Positions 9,127-23,300 of a DNA stretch of 64,000 bases are shown here, one piece after another; the stretch's first letter is position 1, and each line of letters opens with the position of its first letter. Made by a program: the position numbers and the translations under genes. The notes beneath the pieces are model-generated. The model saw only the letters and a program-made list of their open reading frames with translations. It searched no databases and had not been told where the DNA came from. The stretch is from Polytrichum commune (lineage: Eukaryota > Streptophyta > Polytrichopsida > Polytrichales > Polytrichaceae). Where the stretch lies: positions 29,510,001-29,574,000 of the forward strand of contig OX485809.1 of NCBI GenBank assembly GCA_950295325.1, in the 5' to 3' direction.

Positions 9127-11332
9127 TCTTCGTTTCTTGGTAACTAATCGTCAGGCGATTGACAATTGTGGATAGAATGTATACTTATCGTATGCAACAT
9201 CCATACACTGACAATGCAAATGGTATCATAATAACTAAATAGTCGAGTGTCGATGAGGTGGAAAAGTGAAATCGCAGCAGCCAATTGTGTTGTGTAGCGC
9301 TGGCGTCACCTGAATCAGTCCGTTCGATAGATTGACCGCGTCTTCCCATAATGTGGAAACAAAGGCCGGACGAGGCATCTCCAGGTTGCAGCTCAACTGA
9401 CATCACCTTCTTTATTTTTTTGTTTTTTTTCCTCCTCCCCCGAAGCAAACAGATTAATTCCACTGCAAAGAGCTGACCTCGTGTTCATGGCGGAGGGAAA
9501 GCAAATATTAGCACTGCGCACAAGCACCAGGCGGTGGGCGACGGATTTCATCTGGCTTTGGATGGCGCCGGCTGTGGGAGCGAAGCGGACCATCGACCCC
9601 AGTCCGGAAGGGACGGGTCCGCCTCCATTAACCTCACCAAATTAGGCAATAAAATTATATATAAAAGTTTTTGTTACCGTTCCCCAGGGGGGAAGAAGAG
9701 ACAGAGGGCGGAGGGCGGAGGACCAGGGTGCACCCAGGCTAGCCTGGCTCCCGGTGGTCTGACCGGGCCCCCCGCCTGCCGGCCAACGGCGGGGGGCCAC
9801 CTGGCTTCCGCCAGGCTGGGGCGGCCCTCTGTCCATGTGCGTGGGGCTATTGTTGTAGTGGAGCATCTCCAGGCCGCCAGTGATCCCGTCAACCGCCATT
9901 GCCAAGTCCAGTTTGGCTAATAGCAATTGATTCCTCATCAATCTTGTTGCACCTGCCAACTCCCTCCACCTCGCCAATCTGCAGCTCCTGTGTCCGATCG
10001 AGAAATTTAGGGTTGCGTGCACACAAATTAGTCCGCTCGTCGCAATCTCTCTCTCTCGTATACACCATCTGTATCTGGCACTAGATCGAGTTCTCATCTG
10101 TTCAAAGTTAATTTCCGATCCAAAGTCGCGAGTACCATAGCCTCCCCCAATTCCCTTGTATGTCCGCTAGCTCTCTGTAAAGTCTCCGATCGAGATCTGT
10201 TCGTGTATACCTGTCTCTACTTCCTTCTAATTGGCTTCCAGGAATGCCATAGGAACACGAGGACGATACTCAAGTTTGTGTATGATTCATAACCGACTCT
10301 ACTTCAACTAGATATTGTTTTAAATCTCACAATCGCTTGCATTTTTTAACCACGCAAGCCAAGTGTAGATTCAGTTCACAGGTCGCATCCATAGACCGCA
10401 TCACATTTTTGTAATTTCAAGCATTCATTCAAACAAATAAGCAATACGAGTTGTCTTGCATTGTCTGCGCCGTCGTCAGCGTTTTTTTTGCTACCTACTG
10501 ACTTCGCTGACTCCTTTTTCCGAGTTTTCATAGTGAATTGAATTGTCGTACTTTTGCCGAACAGAGTTCTTAAAAGGACAGTAAACGCAACTACAAGGAG
10601 TTGCGAGGATTGTCTGCAATTTTTTGTTCATTGCAAACTTTGGAGGATTTACATTGTCAGCTGGTAGCACCAATTTGGTTTTCTGTTAGAATCCACTTAG
10701 GTCTTCCAGTTTCTAGGCACTTCTTCCGTCGCATTACGTCAATCACAGTCATCTTCTCTGTGCAGGTATCGTGTTTCGTGCTCAAAAAATTTCAAAATCC
10801 TTGTAAGCAGGGCATTTTCACTTTTGAGCTCGTAGTCTTTTGGATTGACGCATTATTTTCAAGCGTAACTAAGCTCCTTCCAATTGTCTGTGTAATTTAA
10901 CCTAGATCTCGCAAGGTCGCAATCTGTGTTTTAATGAAGGTCTTTATCTGATAAGGCTAACTCAGCCTTTCTGAGGTGATCGAGGTTTAGGATGTGTAGT
11001 GTGTGCTATTTGAAAGTATACACGCCGATTAGATTCAACAACTTAAAGCATCATATTGTTCTTTCTAGCACATCGTTGAGGTGTAACTGTGACGTCCAGA
11101 GGTCGTCCACAGGTTGGGTACTTTAACGAGTCTCGTATCGATCACCGAATTGCGACACTGTTCTGCAGAATCTCAATTTAGCTTTAACCTGCATTTTTTC
11201 CTCTTCATAAATGTTCTTATATTGTCAATTTTCGAGCTAATTTCTGGATTGTGGGTTCCGTTCTGACGAGTGGCAACAGAGGATAGTGCATTCGAGAGTG
11301 CGCGCGTGTGTGTGTGTTGTTGTTGTCTTAGG
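9127..11332. other. Non-coding stretch upstream of the giant gene, with a palindrome-rich GC island
   Basis: I see no convincing gene here. About 9700-9850 is GC-rich and dense in inverted repeats: the palindrome CCAGGCTAGCCTGG near 9734 and a hairpin with 11-bp perfect arms GGCCCCCCGCC (9766-9776) and its complement (9788-9798) around an 11-nt loop. Just before the giant gene's first ATG is a gt-rich tract (about 11302-11318). The region probably contains the promoter and 5' leader of the downstream gene, but no TATA box stands out. Confidence 0.4.
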
Positions 11333-14300
11333 ATGGGGAAAGGAGGAGGGAAGTGTGCAAGTCGGGAGCGCTTCGCATCCTCATCGCGAACACCCAGACT
11401 TCCTGCTCCTCGACATTCCACTACCTTTAAACCTGCGGAGTCCAGCAGAGCCGTAGGTCCCGAATCCTCTCAATCAAGGATCAGGGAGCCATTCCTTTCC
11501 AAGGTACGTCATTGCTCCTTTCTTCGCACCGCAGCTAGGACTAATCACCTCAGGTAGTGAATAATTCGAAAATCTTAGTGCTAATTTAAAGAGACTCTAT
11601 TTTACCAAGTCTTTCAATAGCTGTTTCAATCGAAATGAGTATAATTCTCACCAATGCTGAATTCCTTATGCTGAATTCATTGTGCCAAGTGAGAATTTTC
11701 TCATGTGTGCTGAATTGAGATAAGGAGACCGGATTATGTAGTTGCGCAAGAAGCACGTTATGAAGGAATACAACTCTTTCATAACGAGCTTTTCATCGTA
11801 GCAGTTACAATGATGTCTGAAAGAATGACTACATCAACTTCCGCCGAAAAGCTTGGGTTAGTGCAGTAGAGACAGGTCTATGGAGGACCTGCTCAATAAT
11901 TAATTTGAAAATCTAAGTTTCAATCAATGTCTGCTTCACCAAGTCTTTCGATAGCCTGTTGCAATCGAAATGAGTATAATTCTCACCATTGCTGAGTTCT
12001 TTATCCTCAATTCATTGTGCCAGTGGGGATTTTCTCATGTGTGCTGAATTGAGGTAAGGAGAAAGGATTTTGTAGTTGTGCAAGATGCATGTTGTGAAAG
12101 AATGACTTTTTGGTGGCAGTCGATTTAGTCGTTCCTTAAAACAATCGTTGAAAACTTAGTACGATGAAAACCTCGTTGTGTGATTCTTTGTTGTAAATAA
12201 TTCAAAAATCTAGGTGTCAATTTGATCTCTGCTTCACAAAGTCTATAAATAGCTGTAGCATTGAAGTGAGTATAATTCTTGGCACCAATGTTGGGGTCTT
12301 CATGCTCAATTCATTGTGCTAATGAGAAATTTCTCATGTGTGCTGAGTAGAGAGATAGAACACAGGATTATGTAGTTGTTCAAGAAGCATGTATGAAGGA
12401 ATGCACCTCTTGTGTAACGAGGTTTTCATTAATGATAGTCTGAAAGAATGACTTAATCGACTTCCCCCGAAAAGTTTTGGTTAGTGAAGATAAGTAGTGT
12501 GTTATTACGTCGATTAGCCTATGATTAGTCAGTAGAAGGACGCGCTTACAAGTTGTTATGTTTCACCAAGGTTCTCAATAGCTTTTGCAATCGAATCGAT
12601 TGTAATTCTCACCTATGCTGGATCTTTCATGCTCAGTTCAATGTGCCAGTGAGAATTTCTCATGTGTGCTGGATTGAGGTAAGGAGACAGGATAGTGTAG
12701 TTTGCTACATAATTAGTTGTTACTCGGTGAAAAGTAGCAAATTGTCAGGCGAATATTTTTCCACAAAGAGATACGATTGCCCTTGGCGTTGCACTTGATT
12801 AGAGCTTTTTCCACTGGTGGATGGATACCCTTACATGGTTTGGGGGTACTTTACACTAGAGCTTGAGGGCCCCGTGACCATGTAAATCTGAAATATCACA
12901 TTGGTGGAAAATGCCGAGACAGACCCAGTTTACACTGGAGCTTGAGGGCCTCGGGGACCAGGGAATTTTGAAAGAATGAATATCGTATGTGAAGCCTTAC
13001 ATATAATGAATGGTGGTTTATGGTGAATTGCATTTTGCGTCAAGCCCACCTCAAAAAGGTGTGGTCTAACACAGCACAAAATCAGGAGACCATGACACTT
13101 CAAAATCTCATAACCCTTGGTTTATTATATTTTATTGTGTATACATAGCTTTTTGTGTACAAGGGCGCATATGAATAGGATAGAAATGAAATAGCTTTCA
13201 GATCTCTTGAGAACTCGGTTGTGCATGTCTTAACACTGCACTTGAAGGCCTGTGACTGCACAATATTCAATTGCAGTTTCTATGTTTTGGCCTTTCTGAT
13301 AAATTCCAAGGGCCCTCATAATTTTATGGTCACAGCCCTTGGCTATAGTGTAAAGTGGCCCTCAGGGTATGAGTACCCAGAAAGTAAATTGAAAGCATTG
13401 AAACAATCTCACGTAATTAAAAAGAGAGTAGTTAAATTGTATCTTTCATTGCATCTTTTTGGATGAGGACAATAAATCATCATATGCAAATCGCCAGTAG
13501 GCAAGGGCTTGTATGTATCGTGAGTAGAACTATGAAAGCAATAGAATTATAAAAGCAATGAATGATGAGGTACTCATAGGGTAAATGAATAGAAATATGA
13601 CCTACTTATGCCAAATTTCAGGAAATTCGCATGAAATGAAGCTCATGTGTGTGAACTGGTTGTCTCTGGCAGAGAGAAGAGACGTCCCGATCTACAGAAC
13701 AAGATCCTTTGAAGGGAGAGGACGATGACCTCGAAACAGATGTCATATTTGATCAGCCTGAGACAGTGTCCGAGTCCCGGCGCCATCTTTTGTCTCTTTC
13801 ACCAGCGGATAGAATGCAGAATGGAAGTGCTACAAAGAAACCAACGGCAGGAGCATCAAGCCAAGTTGCATTGGCAGCTACTGCAAAGGAAGAGCCAACA
13901 ATTTCCAACCATGAACCAAAAGTGGAGGTCTCTTCAATCCCTGTTGCAAGAGCTGCTAGGAAAGAACCTGTTATTCTTGGAGACATCTCCACTGTTTCAA
14001 GTACAAATATTGAAACAAAGCCTCCCCAGCATCCGCCATTGACCATGGACACTGGTGTTCGTATGGTTGCACCAGGTAATGGTCCCTTTTTGCACACATC
14101 CTCAGCATTATTCTGGATGTATATTGCAATGCACTTCCCATGCTCATTATTTAAATTCATGGACTCCATGTTTGATGCAACACAAATCCCAACTGTGTCT
14201 TGTCACTAGTATGCCAGATAGCTGAAGACAGTCAAATGCTTTCATAGTATAGGCGAATGCGTGCATAGCCGTATCTTGAGACACTTAGAACATCATGATA

Positions 14301-17300
14301 AACTAACTGCGACCATGTTTCAAAAGAAACTTCTGTTGCAAAAGCCACATGTGTACACTTTGTAAAGAATTTGAATTCCTTGAATTCATCCAATTTATGT
14401 CTTCTTAATTTAAGTGAACAGCTTCGTTTTGTAGCTAAAGATAGTGGATGATATGAAAACAGGGAGGACCAAATCTCAACTTAATACAAAGCATATTACA
14501 CCAGCAGCAGAAAGCACTCAAGTTAGCCAGGTCTCAGCATTGCCTTTAGCTGTAGGAATGGTTTATGAGATGTCCAACCAAGTAAACAAGGAAGACCCAA
14601 GCGTTTTCAAGAAAACCAATGATGTCAAAGAGGAAGCCACCAATTCAGCCTTCAAAGTACGAAAACCGGATGTTCCCAGGGATGAGGAAGATACCAAGAA
14701 GATGGAGCAAGAAAACATGACACCTTCCCTGCTGCGTGGGAGTAGACAACCATCCAGAGTGGAGAAGAGCACAACACCTGCATTAGCTGAGAAAACCCTT
14801 GTGGAGTCAGTCAACAAGGGTGCACCAGTGGTTGCACGAGAGGAAAACTATTCCCATATTGAAAGGGTCCCCATGCTCCCACCTTTCGAGTCCAAGACTC
14901 TAATTCTGAACAAGAGCTCTGCTGAAAAGCAACCAAAGGAGAATATGGCACTGCCCACTGTTACAGAAATGGTTATTCCCACATCGAGGATTGATGTGGA
15001 AGGTATTCCAATTAAGCCATTGGAACGTAAAATTCCAATTGAGGAGGAACACACCCTTAAGGCACAAGTGGAGGGGTCGGAAGCGCCTGCAACCTTGATT
15101 AAGGAAGCTCGTCCTAAGGAGGTTCCACTTCTGGAATCAGCGAAGCAGGCACTGGCCGCACCCAGCCACAATGACCCTGCACCTGCCCAGGATGCCCCAC
15201 CAGTGGAAGCACTGGAACACAACGAACCAATCAGACATCGGGATCCAGGTCCCGGCCCAGAGGTAGAAGCACCACCATCATTGCAGGCTTTAGTACGATC
15301 TGAGGAGCAGCATACCACATCTAAAGCCATTGACCATAAACCTGATCAGGACATTTGGAAATCTTGGAAAACAAAACTTGAAACCGAGGCTCTGAAAGGA
15401 ACTCCAAGTCCACTATTAGAAAAGCCAGATGCACCATTGGTTACAAGGAAACCACTATTCCCACCTGAATCTCCGCAGGGCCTAATGAAGGATGCCACAA
15501 CTGAGGAGGTGCACGAGGCTGTCACAATTGAGGAGGTGCACAAGGATGCACCATTGTCGAAAGTAAGCCCCGTCTTGGAGGAGAAGGCGGTTGAGGCAGT
15601 GGAGGATGAGGACATGTGTCGGTCGGTTGAGAGGGAGGAGGCTGGGCTTGAAGAGGCCGCGGTGGAAGAGGGTGCTGTCGAGGAGGCAACGCCTTTGGTT
15701 GAGGAGAAGGAATTCGTTGCACCGGAGGAAGAGGCTGCGGCTTCGGCGGAAGTGGTAGAAAGTGGGATTGAGGAGGTGAAGGCCGTTGATGTTGAGGCGG
15801 AGGTGGAGAGTGAGGCCTCCACCGTGTCGGAGGAGGTTGGAGTGGATGTGGGTGCCACAATTGAGGAGGCCCACGAGGAGGCACCGTTGTCGGAAGCGAG
15901 CCCGGTCTTGGAGGAGAAGGCGGTTGAGGAAGTGGAGGATGAGGACATGTCTAGATTGGTTGAAAGGGAGGAGGCTGGGCTTGAAGAGGCCGCGGTGGAA
16001 GAGGGTGAGGCAACCCCTTTGGTTGAGGAGAAGGAATTCGTTGCACCGGAGGAAGAGGCTGCGGCTTCGGGGGAAGTGGTAGAAAGTGCGATTGAGGAGG
16101 TGAAGGCCGTTGATGTTGAGGCGGAGGTGGAGAGTGAGGCCTCCACCGTGTCGGAGGAGGCTGGAGTGGATGTGGGTGCCACAATTGAGGAGGCCCAGGA
16201 GGATGCACCGTTGTCGGAAGCGAGCCCGGTCTTGGAGGAGAAGGCGGTTGAGGAAGTGGAGGATGAGGACATGTCTAGATTGGTTGAAAGGGAGGAGGCT
16301 GGGCTTGAAGAGGCCGCGGTGGAAGAGGGTGAGGCAACCCCTTTGGTTGAGGAGAAGGAATTCGTTGCACCGGAGGAAGAGGCTGCGGCTTCGGGGGAAG
16401 TGGTAGAAAGTGCGATTGAGGAGGTGAAGGCCGTTGATGTTGAGGCGGAGGTGGAGAGTGAGCCCGCCAACATGACGGAGGACGCTGGAGTTGATGTGGG
16501 TGCCACAATTGAGGAGGTGCAGGAGGATGCACCGTTGTCGGAAGCGAGCCCCGTCTTGGAAGAGAAGGCCGTTGAGGAAGTGGAGGATGAGGACATGTCT
16601 AGTTTGCTTGGGAGGGAGAAGGCTGGGCTTGAAGAGGCCGCTGTGGAAGAGGGTGCGGTCGAGGAGGCAACCCCTTTGGTTGAGGAGAAGGAATTCGTTG
16701 CACCGGAGGAAGAGGCTGCGGCTTCGGGGGAAGTGGTAGAAAGTGCAATGGAGGAGGTGAAGGCCATTGATGTCGAGGCGGAGGTGGAGATTGAGGCCTC
16801 CACCGTGTTGGAGGAGGCTCGAATGGATGTGACCTCCACAATTGAAGAGGCCCAGGAGGAGGCACCGTTGTCGGAAGCGAGCCCGATCTTGGAGGAGAAG
16901 GCGGTTGAGGAAGTGGAGGATGAGGACATGTCTAGATCGCTTGAAAGGGAGGAGCCTGGGCTTGAAGAGGCCGCTGTGGACGAGGGTGCTGTCGAGGATG
17001 CAACCCCTATGGTTGAGGAGAAGGAATTTGTTGCACCGGAGGAAGAGGCTGCGGCTTCTGGGGAAGTTTTAGAAAGTGCGATTGAGGAGGTGAAGGCCGT
17101 TGATGTTGAGGTGGAGGTGGAGAGTGAGGCCTCCACCAGGTCGGAGGAGGCTGGAGTGGATGTGGCCTCCACAATTGAAGAGGCCCAGGAGGAGGCACCG
17201 TTGTTGGAAGCGAGCTCCGTCTTGGAGGAGAAGGCGGTTGAGGCAGTGGAGGATGAGGACATGTGTAGGTCGGTTGAAAGGGAGGAGGCTGGTCTTGAAG

Positions 17301-20300
17301 AGGCCGCTGTGGAAGAGTGTGCGGTGGAGGAGGGAACCGGTTTGGTTGAGGAGAAGGAATTCGTTGCACCGGAGGAAGAGGCTGCGGCTTCGGCGGAAGT
17401 TTTAGAAAGTGCGATTGAGGAGGTGAAGGCCGTTGATGTTGAGGCGGAGGTGGAGAGTGAGGCCTCCACCGTGTCGGAGGAGGTTGGAGTGGATGCGGGT
17501 GCCACAATTGAGGAGGCCCAAGAGGACACACCGTTGTCTGAAGCGAGCTCCGTCTTGGAGGAGAAGGCGGTTGAGGAAGTGGAGGATGAGGGCATGTCTA
17601 GTTCGGTTGAAAGGGAGGAGGCTGGGCTTGAAGAGGCCGCTGCGGAAGAGGGTGCGGTGGAGGAGGCAACGCCTTTGGTTGAGGAGAAGGAATTCGTTGC
17701 ACCGGAGGAAGAGGCTGCGGCTTCGGGGGAAGTGGTAGAAAGTGCGATTGAGGAGGTGAAGGCCATTGATGTTGAGGCGGAGGTGGAGAGTGAGGCCTCC
17801 ACCGTGTCGGGGGATGGTCGAGTGGTTGTGGCCTCCACAACTGAGGAGGCCCAGGAGGAGGCACCGTTGTCGGAAGCGAGACCCGTCTTGGAAGCGAAGG
17901 CGGTTGCGGAAGTGGAGGATGAGGACATGTCTAGTTCGGTTGAAAGGGAGAAGGCTGGGCTTGAAGAGGCCGGTGTGGAAGAGGGTGCGGTCGAGGAGGC
18001 AACGCCTTTGGTTGAGGAGAAGGAATTCGTTGCACCGGAGGAAGAGGGTGCGTCTTCGGCGGAAGTTTTAGAAAGTACGATTGAGGAGGTGAAGGCCATT
18101 GATGTTGAGGCGGAGAGTGAGGCCTCCACCGTGTCGGAGGAGGCTAGAGTGGATGTGGCCTCCACAATTAAGGAGGCTCAGGAGGATGCACCGTTGTCGG
18201 AAGCGAGCCCCGTCTTGGAAGAGAAGGCGGTTGCGGAAGTGGAGGATGAGGACATGTCTAGTTCGGTTGAAAGGGAGGAGGCTGGGCTTGAAGAGGCCGG
18301 TGTGGAAGAGGGTGCGGTCGAGGAGGGAACCCCTTTAGTTGAGGAGAAGGAATTAGTTGCACGGGAGGAAGAGGCTGCGGCTTCGGCGGAAGTTGTAGAA
18401 AGTGCGATGGAGGAGGTGAAGGCCATTGATGTTGAGGCGGAGGTGGAGAGTGAGGCCTCCACCGTGTCGGAGGAGGCTGGAGTGGATGTGGGTGCCACAA
18501 TTGAGGGGGTGCAGGAGGATGCACCGTTGTCGGAAGCGAGCCCCGTCTTGGAAGAGAAGGCGGTTGAGGAAGTGGAGGATGAGGACATGTCTAGTCCGGT
18601 TGAAAGGGAGGAGGCTGGGCTTGAAGAGGGGGCGGTGGAAGAGGGTGCTGTCGAGGAGGCAACCTCTTTGGTTGAGGAGAAGGGATTCATTGCACCGGAG
18701 GAAGAGGCTGCGGCTTCGGGGGAAGTTTTAGAAAGTGCGATTGAGGAGGTGAAGGCCTTTGATGTTGAGGCGGAGGTGGAGATTGAGGCCTCCACCGTGT
18801 CGGAGGAGGCTGGAGTGGATATGGGTGCCACAATTGAGGAAGCCCAGGAGGACACACTGTTGTCGGAAGCGAGCCCCGCCTTGGAGGAGAAGGCGGTTGA
18901 GGAAGTGGAGGATGAGGACATGTCTAGTTCGGTTGATAGGGAGGAGGCTGGGCTTGAAGAGGCCGGTGTGGAAGAGGGTGCGGTGGAGGAGGCAACGCCT
19001 TTGGTTGAGGAGAAGGAATTCGTTGCACCGGAGGAAGAGGCTGCGGCTTCGGGGGAAGTGGTAGAAAGTGCGATTGAGGAGGTGAAGGCCGTTGATGTTG
19101 AGGCGGAGGTGGAGAGTGAGGCCTCCACCGTGTCGGAGGAGGCTGGAGTGGATGTGGGTGCCACAATTGAGGAGGCCCAGGAGGAGGCACCGTTGTCGGA
19201 AGCGAGCCCGGTCTTGGAGGAGAAGGCGGTTGAGGAAGTGGAGGATGAGGACATGTCTAGATTGGTTGAAAGGGAGGAGGCTGGGCTTGAAGAGGCCGCG
19301 GTGGAAGAGGGTGAGGCAACCCCTATGGTTGAGGAGAAGGAATTCGTTGCACCGGAGGAAGAGGCTGCGGCTTCGGGGGAAGTGGTAGAAAGTGCGATTG
19401 AGGAGGTGAAGGCCGTTGATGTTGAGGCGGAGGTGGAGAGTGAGGCCTCCACCAGGTCGGAGAAGGCTGGAGTTGATGTGGCTGCCACAATTCAGCAGGT
19501 GCAGGAGGATGCACCGTTGTTGGAAGCGAGCCCCGTCTTGGAGGAGAAGGCGGTTGCGGAAGTGGAGGATGAGGACCTGTCTAGTTCGGTTGAAAGGGAG
19601 GAGGCTGGGCTTGAAGAGGCCGGTGTGGACGTGGGTGCGGTCGAGGAGGCAACCCCTTTGGTTGAGGAGAAGGAATTCGTTGCACCGGAGGAAGAGGCTG
19701 CGGCTTCGGGGGAAGTGGTAGAAAGTGCGACTGAGAAGGTGAAGGCCATTGATGTTGAGGCGGAGGTGGAGAGTGAGGCCTCCACTGTGTCGGAGGAGGC
19801 TGGAGTTGATGTGGCTGGCACAATTGAGGAGGTGCAGGAGGAGGCACCGTTGTCGGAAGCAAGCCCCGTCTTGGAAGAGAAGGCGTTTGCAGAAGTGGAG
19901 GATGAGGACATGTCTAGTCCGGTTGAAAGGGAGGAGGCTGGGCTTGAAGAGGGGGCGGTGGAAGAGGGTGCTGTCGAGGAGGCAACCTCTTTGGTTGAGG
20001 AGAAGGGATTCATTGCACCGGAGGAAGAGGCTGCGGCTTCGGGGGAAGTTTTAGAAAGTGCGATTGAGGAGGTGAAGGCCATTGATGTTGAGGCGGAGGT
20101 GGAGAGTGAGGCCTCCACCGTGTCGGAGGAGGCTGGAGTGGATGTGGGTGCCACAATTGAGGAAGCCCAGGAGGACACACTGTTGTCGGAAGCGAGCCCC
20201 GCCTTGGAGGAGAAGGCGGTTGAGGAAGTGGAGGATGAGGACATGTCTAGTTCAGTTGATAGGGAGGAGGCTGGGCTTGAAGAGGCCGGTGTGGAAGAGG

Positions 20301-23300
20301 GTGCGGTGGAGGAGGCAACGCCTTTGGTTGAGGAGAAGGAATTCGTTGCACAGGAGGAAGAGGCTGCGGCTTCGGCGGAAGTGGTAGAAAGTACGATTGA
20401 GGAGGTGAAGGCCATTGATGTCGAGGCGGAGGTGGAGAGTGAGCCCGCCAACGTGTCGGAGGAGGCTGGAATTGATGTGGCTGCCACTATTGGGGAGGTG
20501 CAGGAGGACGTTCCGTTGTCGGAAGCGAGCCCCGTCTTGGAAGAGAAGGTGGTTGCGGAAGTGGAGGATGAGCATATGTCTAGTTCAGGTGAAAGGGAGG
20601 AGTCTGGGCTTGAAGAGGCCGCGGTGGAAGAGGGTGAGGCAACGCCTTTGGTTGAGGAGAAGGAATTTGTTGCACCGGAGAAAGAGGCTGCGGCTTCGGC
20701 GGAAGTTTTAGAAAGTACGATTGAGGAGGTGAAGGCCATTGATGTCGAGGCGGAGGTGGAGAGTGAGCCCGCTAACGTGTCGGAGGAGGCTGGAATTGAT
20801 GTGGCTGCCACTATTGAGGAGTTGCAGGAGGACGTTCCGTTGTCGGAAGCGAGCCCCGTCTTGGAAGAGAAGGTGGTTGCGGAAGTGGAGGATGAGCATA
20901 TGTCTAGTTCAGGTGAAAGGGAGGAGGCTGGGCTTGAAGAGGCCAGTGTGGAAGAGGGTGCGGTCGAGGAGGCAACCCCTTTGGTTGAGGAGAAGGGATT
21001 CGTTGCACCGGAGGAAGAGGCTGCGGCTTCGGCGGAAGTGGTAGAAAGTGCAATGGAGGAGGTGAAGGCCATTGATGTCGAGGCGGAGGTGGAGATTGAG
21101 GCCTCCACCGTGTCGGGGGATGGTCGAGTGGATGTGGCCTCCACAACTGAGGAGACCCAGGAGGAGGCACCGTTGTCGGAAGCGAGACCCGTCTTGGAGG
21201 AGAAGGTGATTGCGGAAGTGGAGGATGAGGACATGTCTAGTTTGGTTGAAAGGGAGGAGGCTGGGCTTGAAGAGGCCGCTGTTGAAGAGGGTGCGGTCGA
21301 GGAGGCAAAGCCTTTGGTTGAGGAGAAGGAATTCGTTGCACCGGAGGAAGAGGCTGCGGCTTCGGCGGAAGTGGTAGAAAGTGCGATTGAGGAGGTGAAG
21401 GCCATTGATGTTGAGGCGGAGGTGGAGAGTGAGGCCTCCACCGTGTCGGGGGATGGTCGAGTGGATGTGGCCTCCACAACTGAGGAGGCCCAGGAGGAGA
21501 CACCGTTGTCGGAAGCGAGACCCGTCTTGGAGGAGAAGGTGATTGCGGAAGTGGAGGATGAGGACATGTCTAGTTTGGTTGAAAGGGAGGAGGCTGGGCT
21601 TGAAGAGGCCGCTGTTGAAGAGGGTGCGGTCGAGGAGGCAAAGCCTTTGGTTGAGGAGAAGGAATTCGTTGCACCGGAGGAAGAGGCTGCGGCTTCGGCG
21701 GAAGTGGTAGAAAGTGCGATTGAGGAGGTGAAGGCCATTGATGTGGAGGCGGAGGTGGAGAGTGAGGCCTCCACCGTGTCGGGGGATGGTCGAGTGGATG
21801 TGGCCTCCACAACTGAGGAGGCCCAGGAGGAGGCACCGTTGTCGGAAGCGAGACCCGTCTTGGAAGCGAAGGCGGTTGCGGAAGTGGAGGATGAGGACAT
21901 GTCTAGTTCGGTTGAAAGGGAGAAGGCTGGGCTTGAAGAGGCCGGTGTGGAAGAGGGTGCGGTCGAGGAGGCAACGCCTTTGGTTGAGGAGAAGGAATTC
22001 GTTGCACCGGAGGAAGAGGGTGCGTCTTCGGCGGAAGTTTTAGAAAGTACGATTGAGGAGGTGAAGGCCATTGATGTTGAGGCGGAGGTGGAGAGTGAGG
22101 CCTCCACCGTGTCGGAGGAGGCTAGAGTGGATGTGGCCTCCACAATTAAGGAGGCTCAGGAGGATGCACCGTTATCGGAAGCGAGCCCCGTCTTGGAAGA
22201 GAAGGCGGTTGCGGAAGTGGAGGATGAGGACATGTCTAGTTCGGTTGAAAGGGAGGAGGCTGGGCTTGAAGAGGCCGCTGTGGAAGAGGGTGCGGTCGAG
22301 GAGGGAACCGGTTTGGTTGAGGAGAAGGAATTTGTTGCACCGGAGAAAGAGGCTGCGGCTTCGGCGGAAGTTTTAGAAAGTACGATTGAGGAGGTGAAGG
22401 CCATTGATGTCGAGGCGGAGGTGGAGAGTGAGCCCGCTAACGTGTCGGAGGAGGCTGGAATTGATGTGGCTGCCACTATTGAGGAGTTGCAGGAGGACGT
22501 TCCGTTGTCGGAAGCGAGCCCCGTCTTGGAAGAGAAGGTGGTTGCGGAAGTGGAGGATGAGCATATGTCTAGTTCAGGTGAAAGGGAGGAGGCTGGGCTT
22601 GAAGAGGCCGGTGTGGAAGAGGGTGCGGTCGAGGAGGCAACCCCTTTGGTTGAGGAGAAGGGATTCGTTGCACCGGAGGAAGAGGCTGCGGCTTCGGCGG
22701 AAGTGGTAGAAAGTGCAATGGAGGAGGTGAAGGCCATTGATGTCGAGGCGGAGGTGGAGATTGAGGCCTCCACCGTGTCGGAGGAAGCCAGAGTGGATGT
22801 GGCCTCCACAATTAAGGAGGCTCAGGAGGATGCACCGTTGTCGGAAGCGAGCCCCGTCTTGGAGGAGAAGGTGATTGCGGAAGTGGAGGATGAGGACATG
22901 TCTAGTTTGGTTGAAAGGGAGGAGGCTGGGCTTGAAGAGGCCGCTGTTGAAGAGGGTGCGGTCGAGGAGGCAAAGCCTTTGGTTGAGGAGAAGGAATTCG
23001 TTGCACCGGAGGAAGAGGCTGCGGCTTCGGCGGAAGTGGTAGAAAGTGCGATTGAGGAGGTGAAGGCCATTGATGTTGAGGCGGAGGTGGAGAGTGAGGC
23101 CTCCACCGTGTCGGGGGATGGTCGAGTGGATGTGGCCTCCACAACTGAGGAGGCCCAGGAGGAGGCACCGTTGTCGGAAGCGAGACCCGTCTTGGAAGCG
23201 AAGGCGGTTGCGGAAGTGGAGGATGAGGACATGTCTAGTTCGGTTGAAAGGGAGAAGGCTGGGCTTGAAGAGGCCGGTGTGGAAGAGGGTGCGGTCGAGG

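Noticed and set aside
9642-10097. 151-codon minus-strand ORF upstream of the giant gene
   Set aside because: It spans the GC hairpin island, has no domain-like pattern and no supporting splice or start context.
10601-10900. 99-codon hydrophobic plus-strand ORF
   Set aside because: The composition is that of translated AT-rich non-coding DNA; nothing upstream supports a start.
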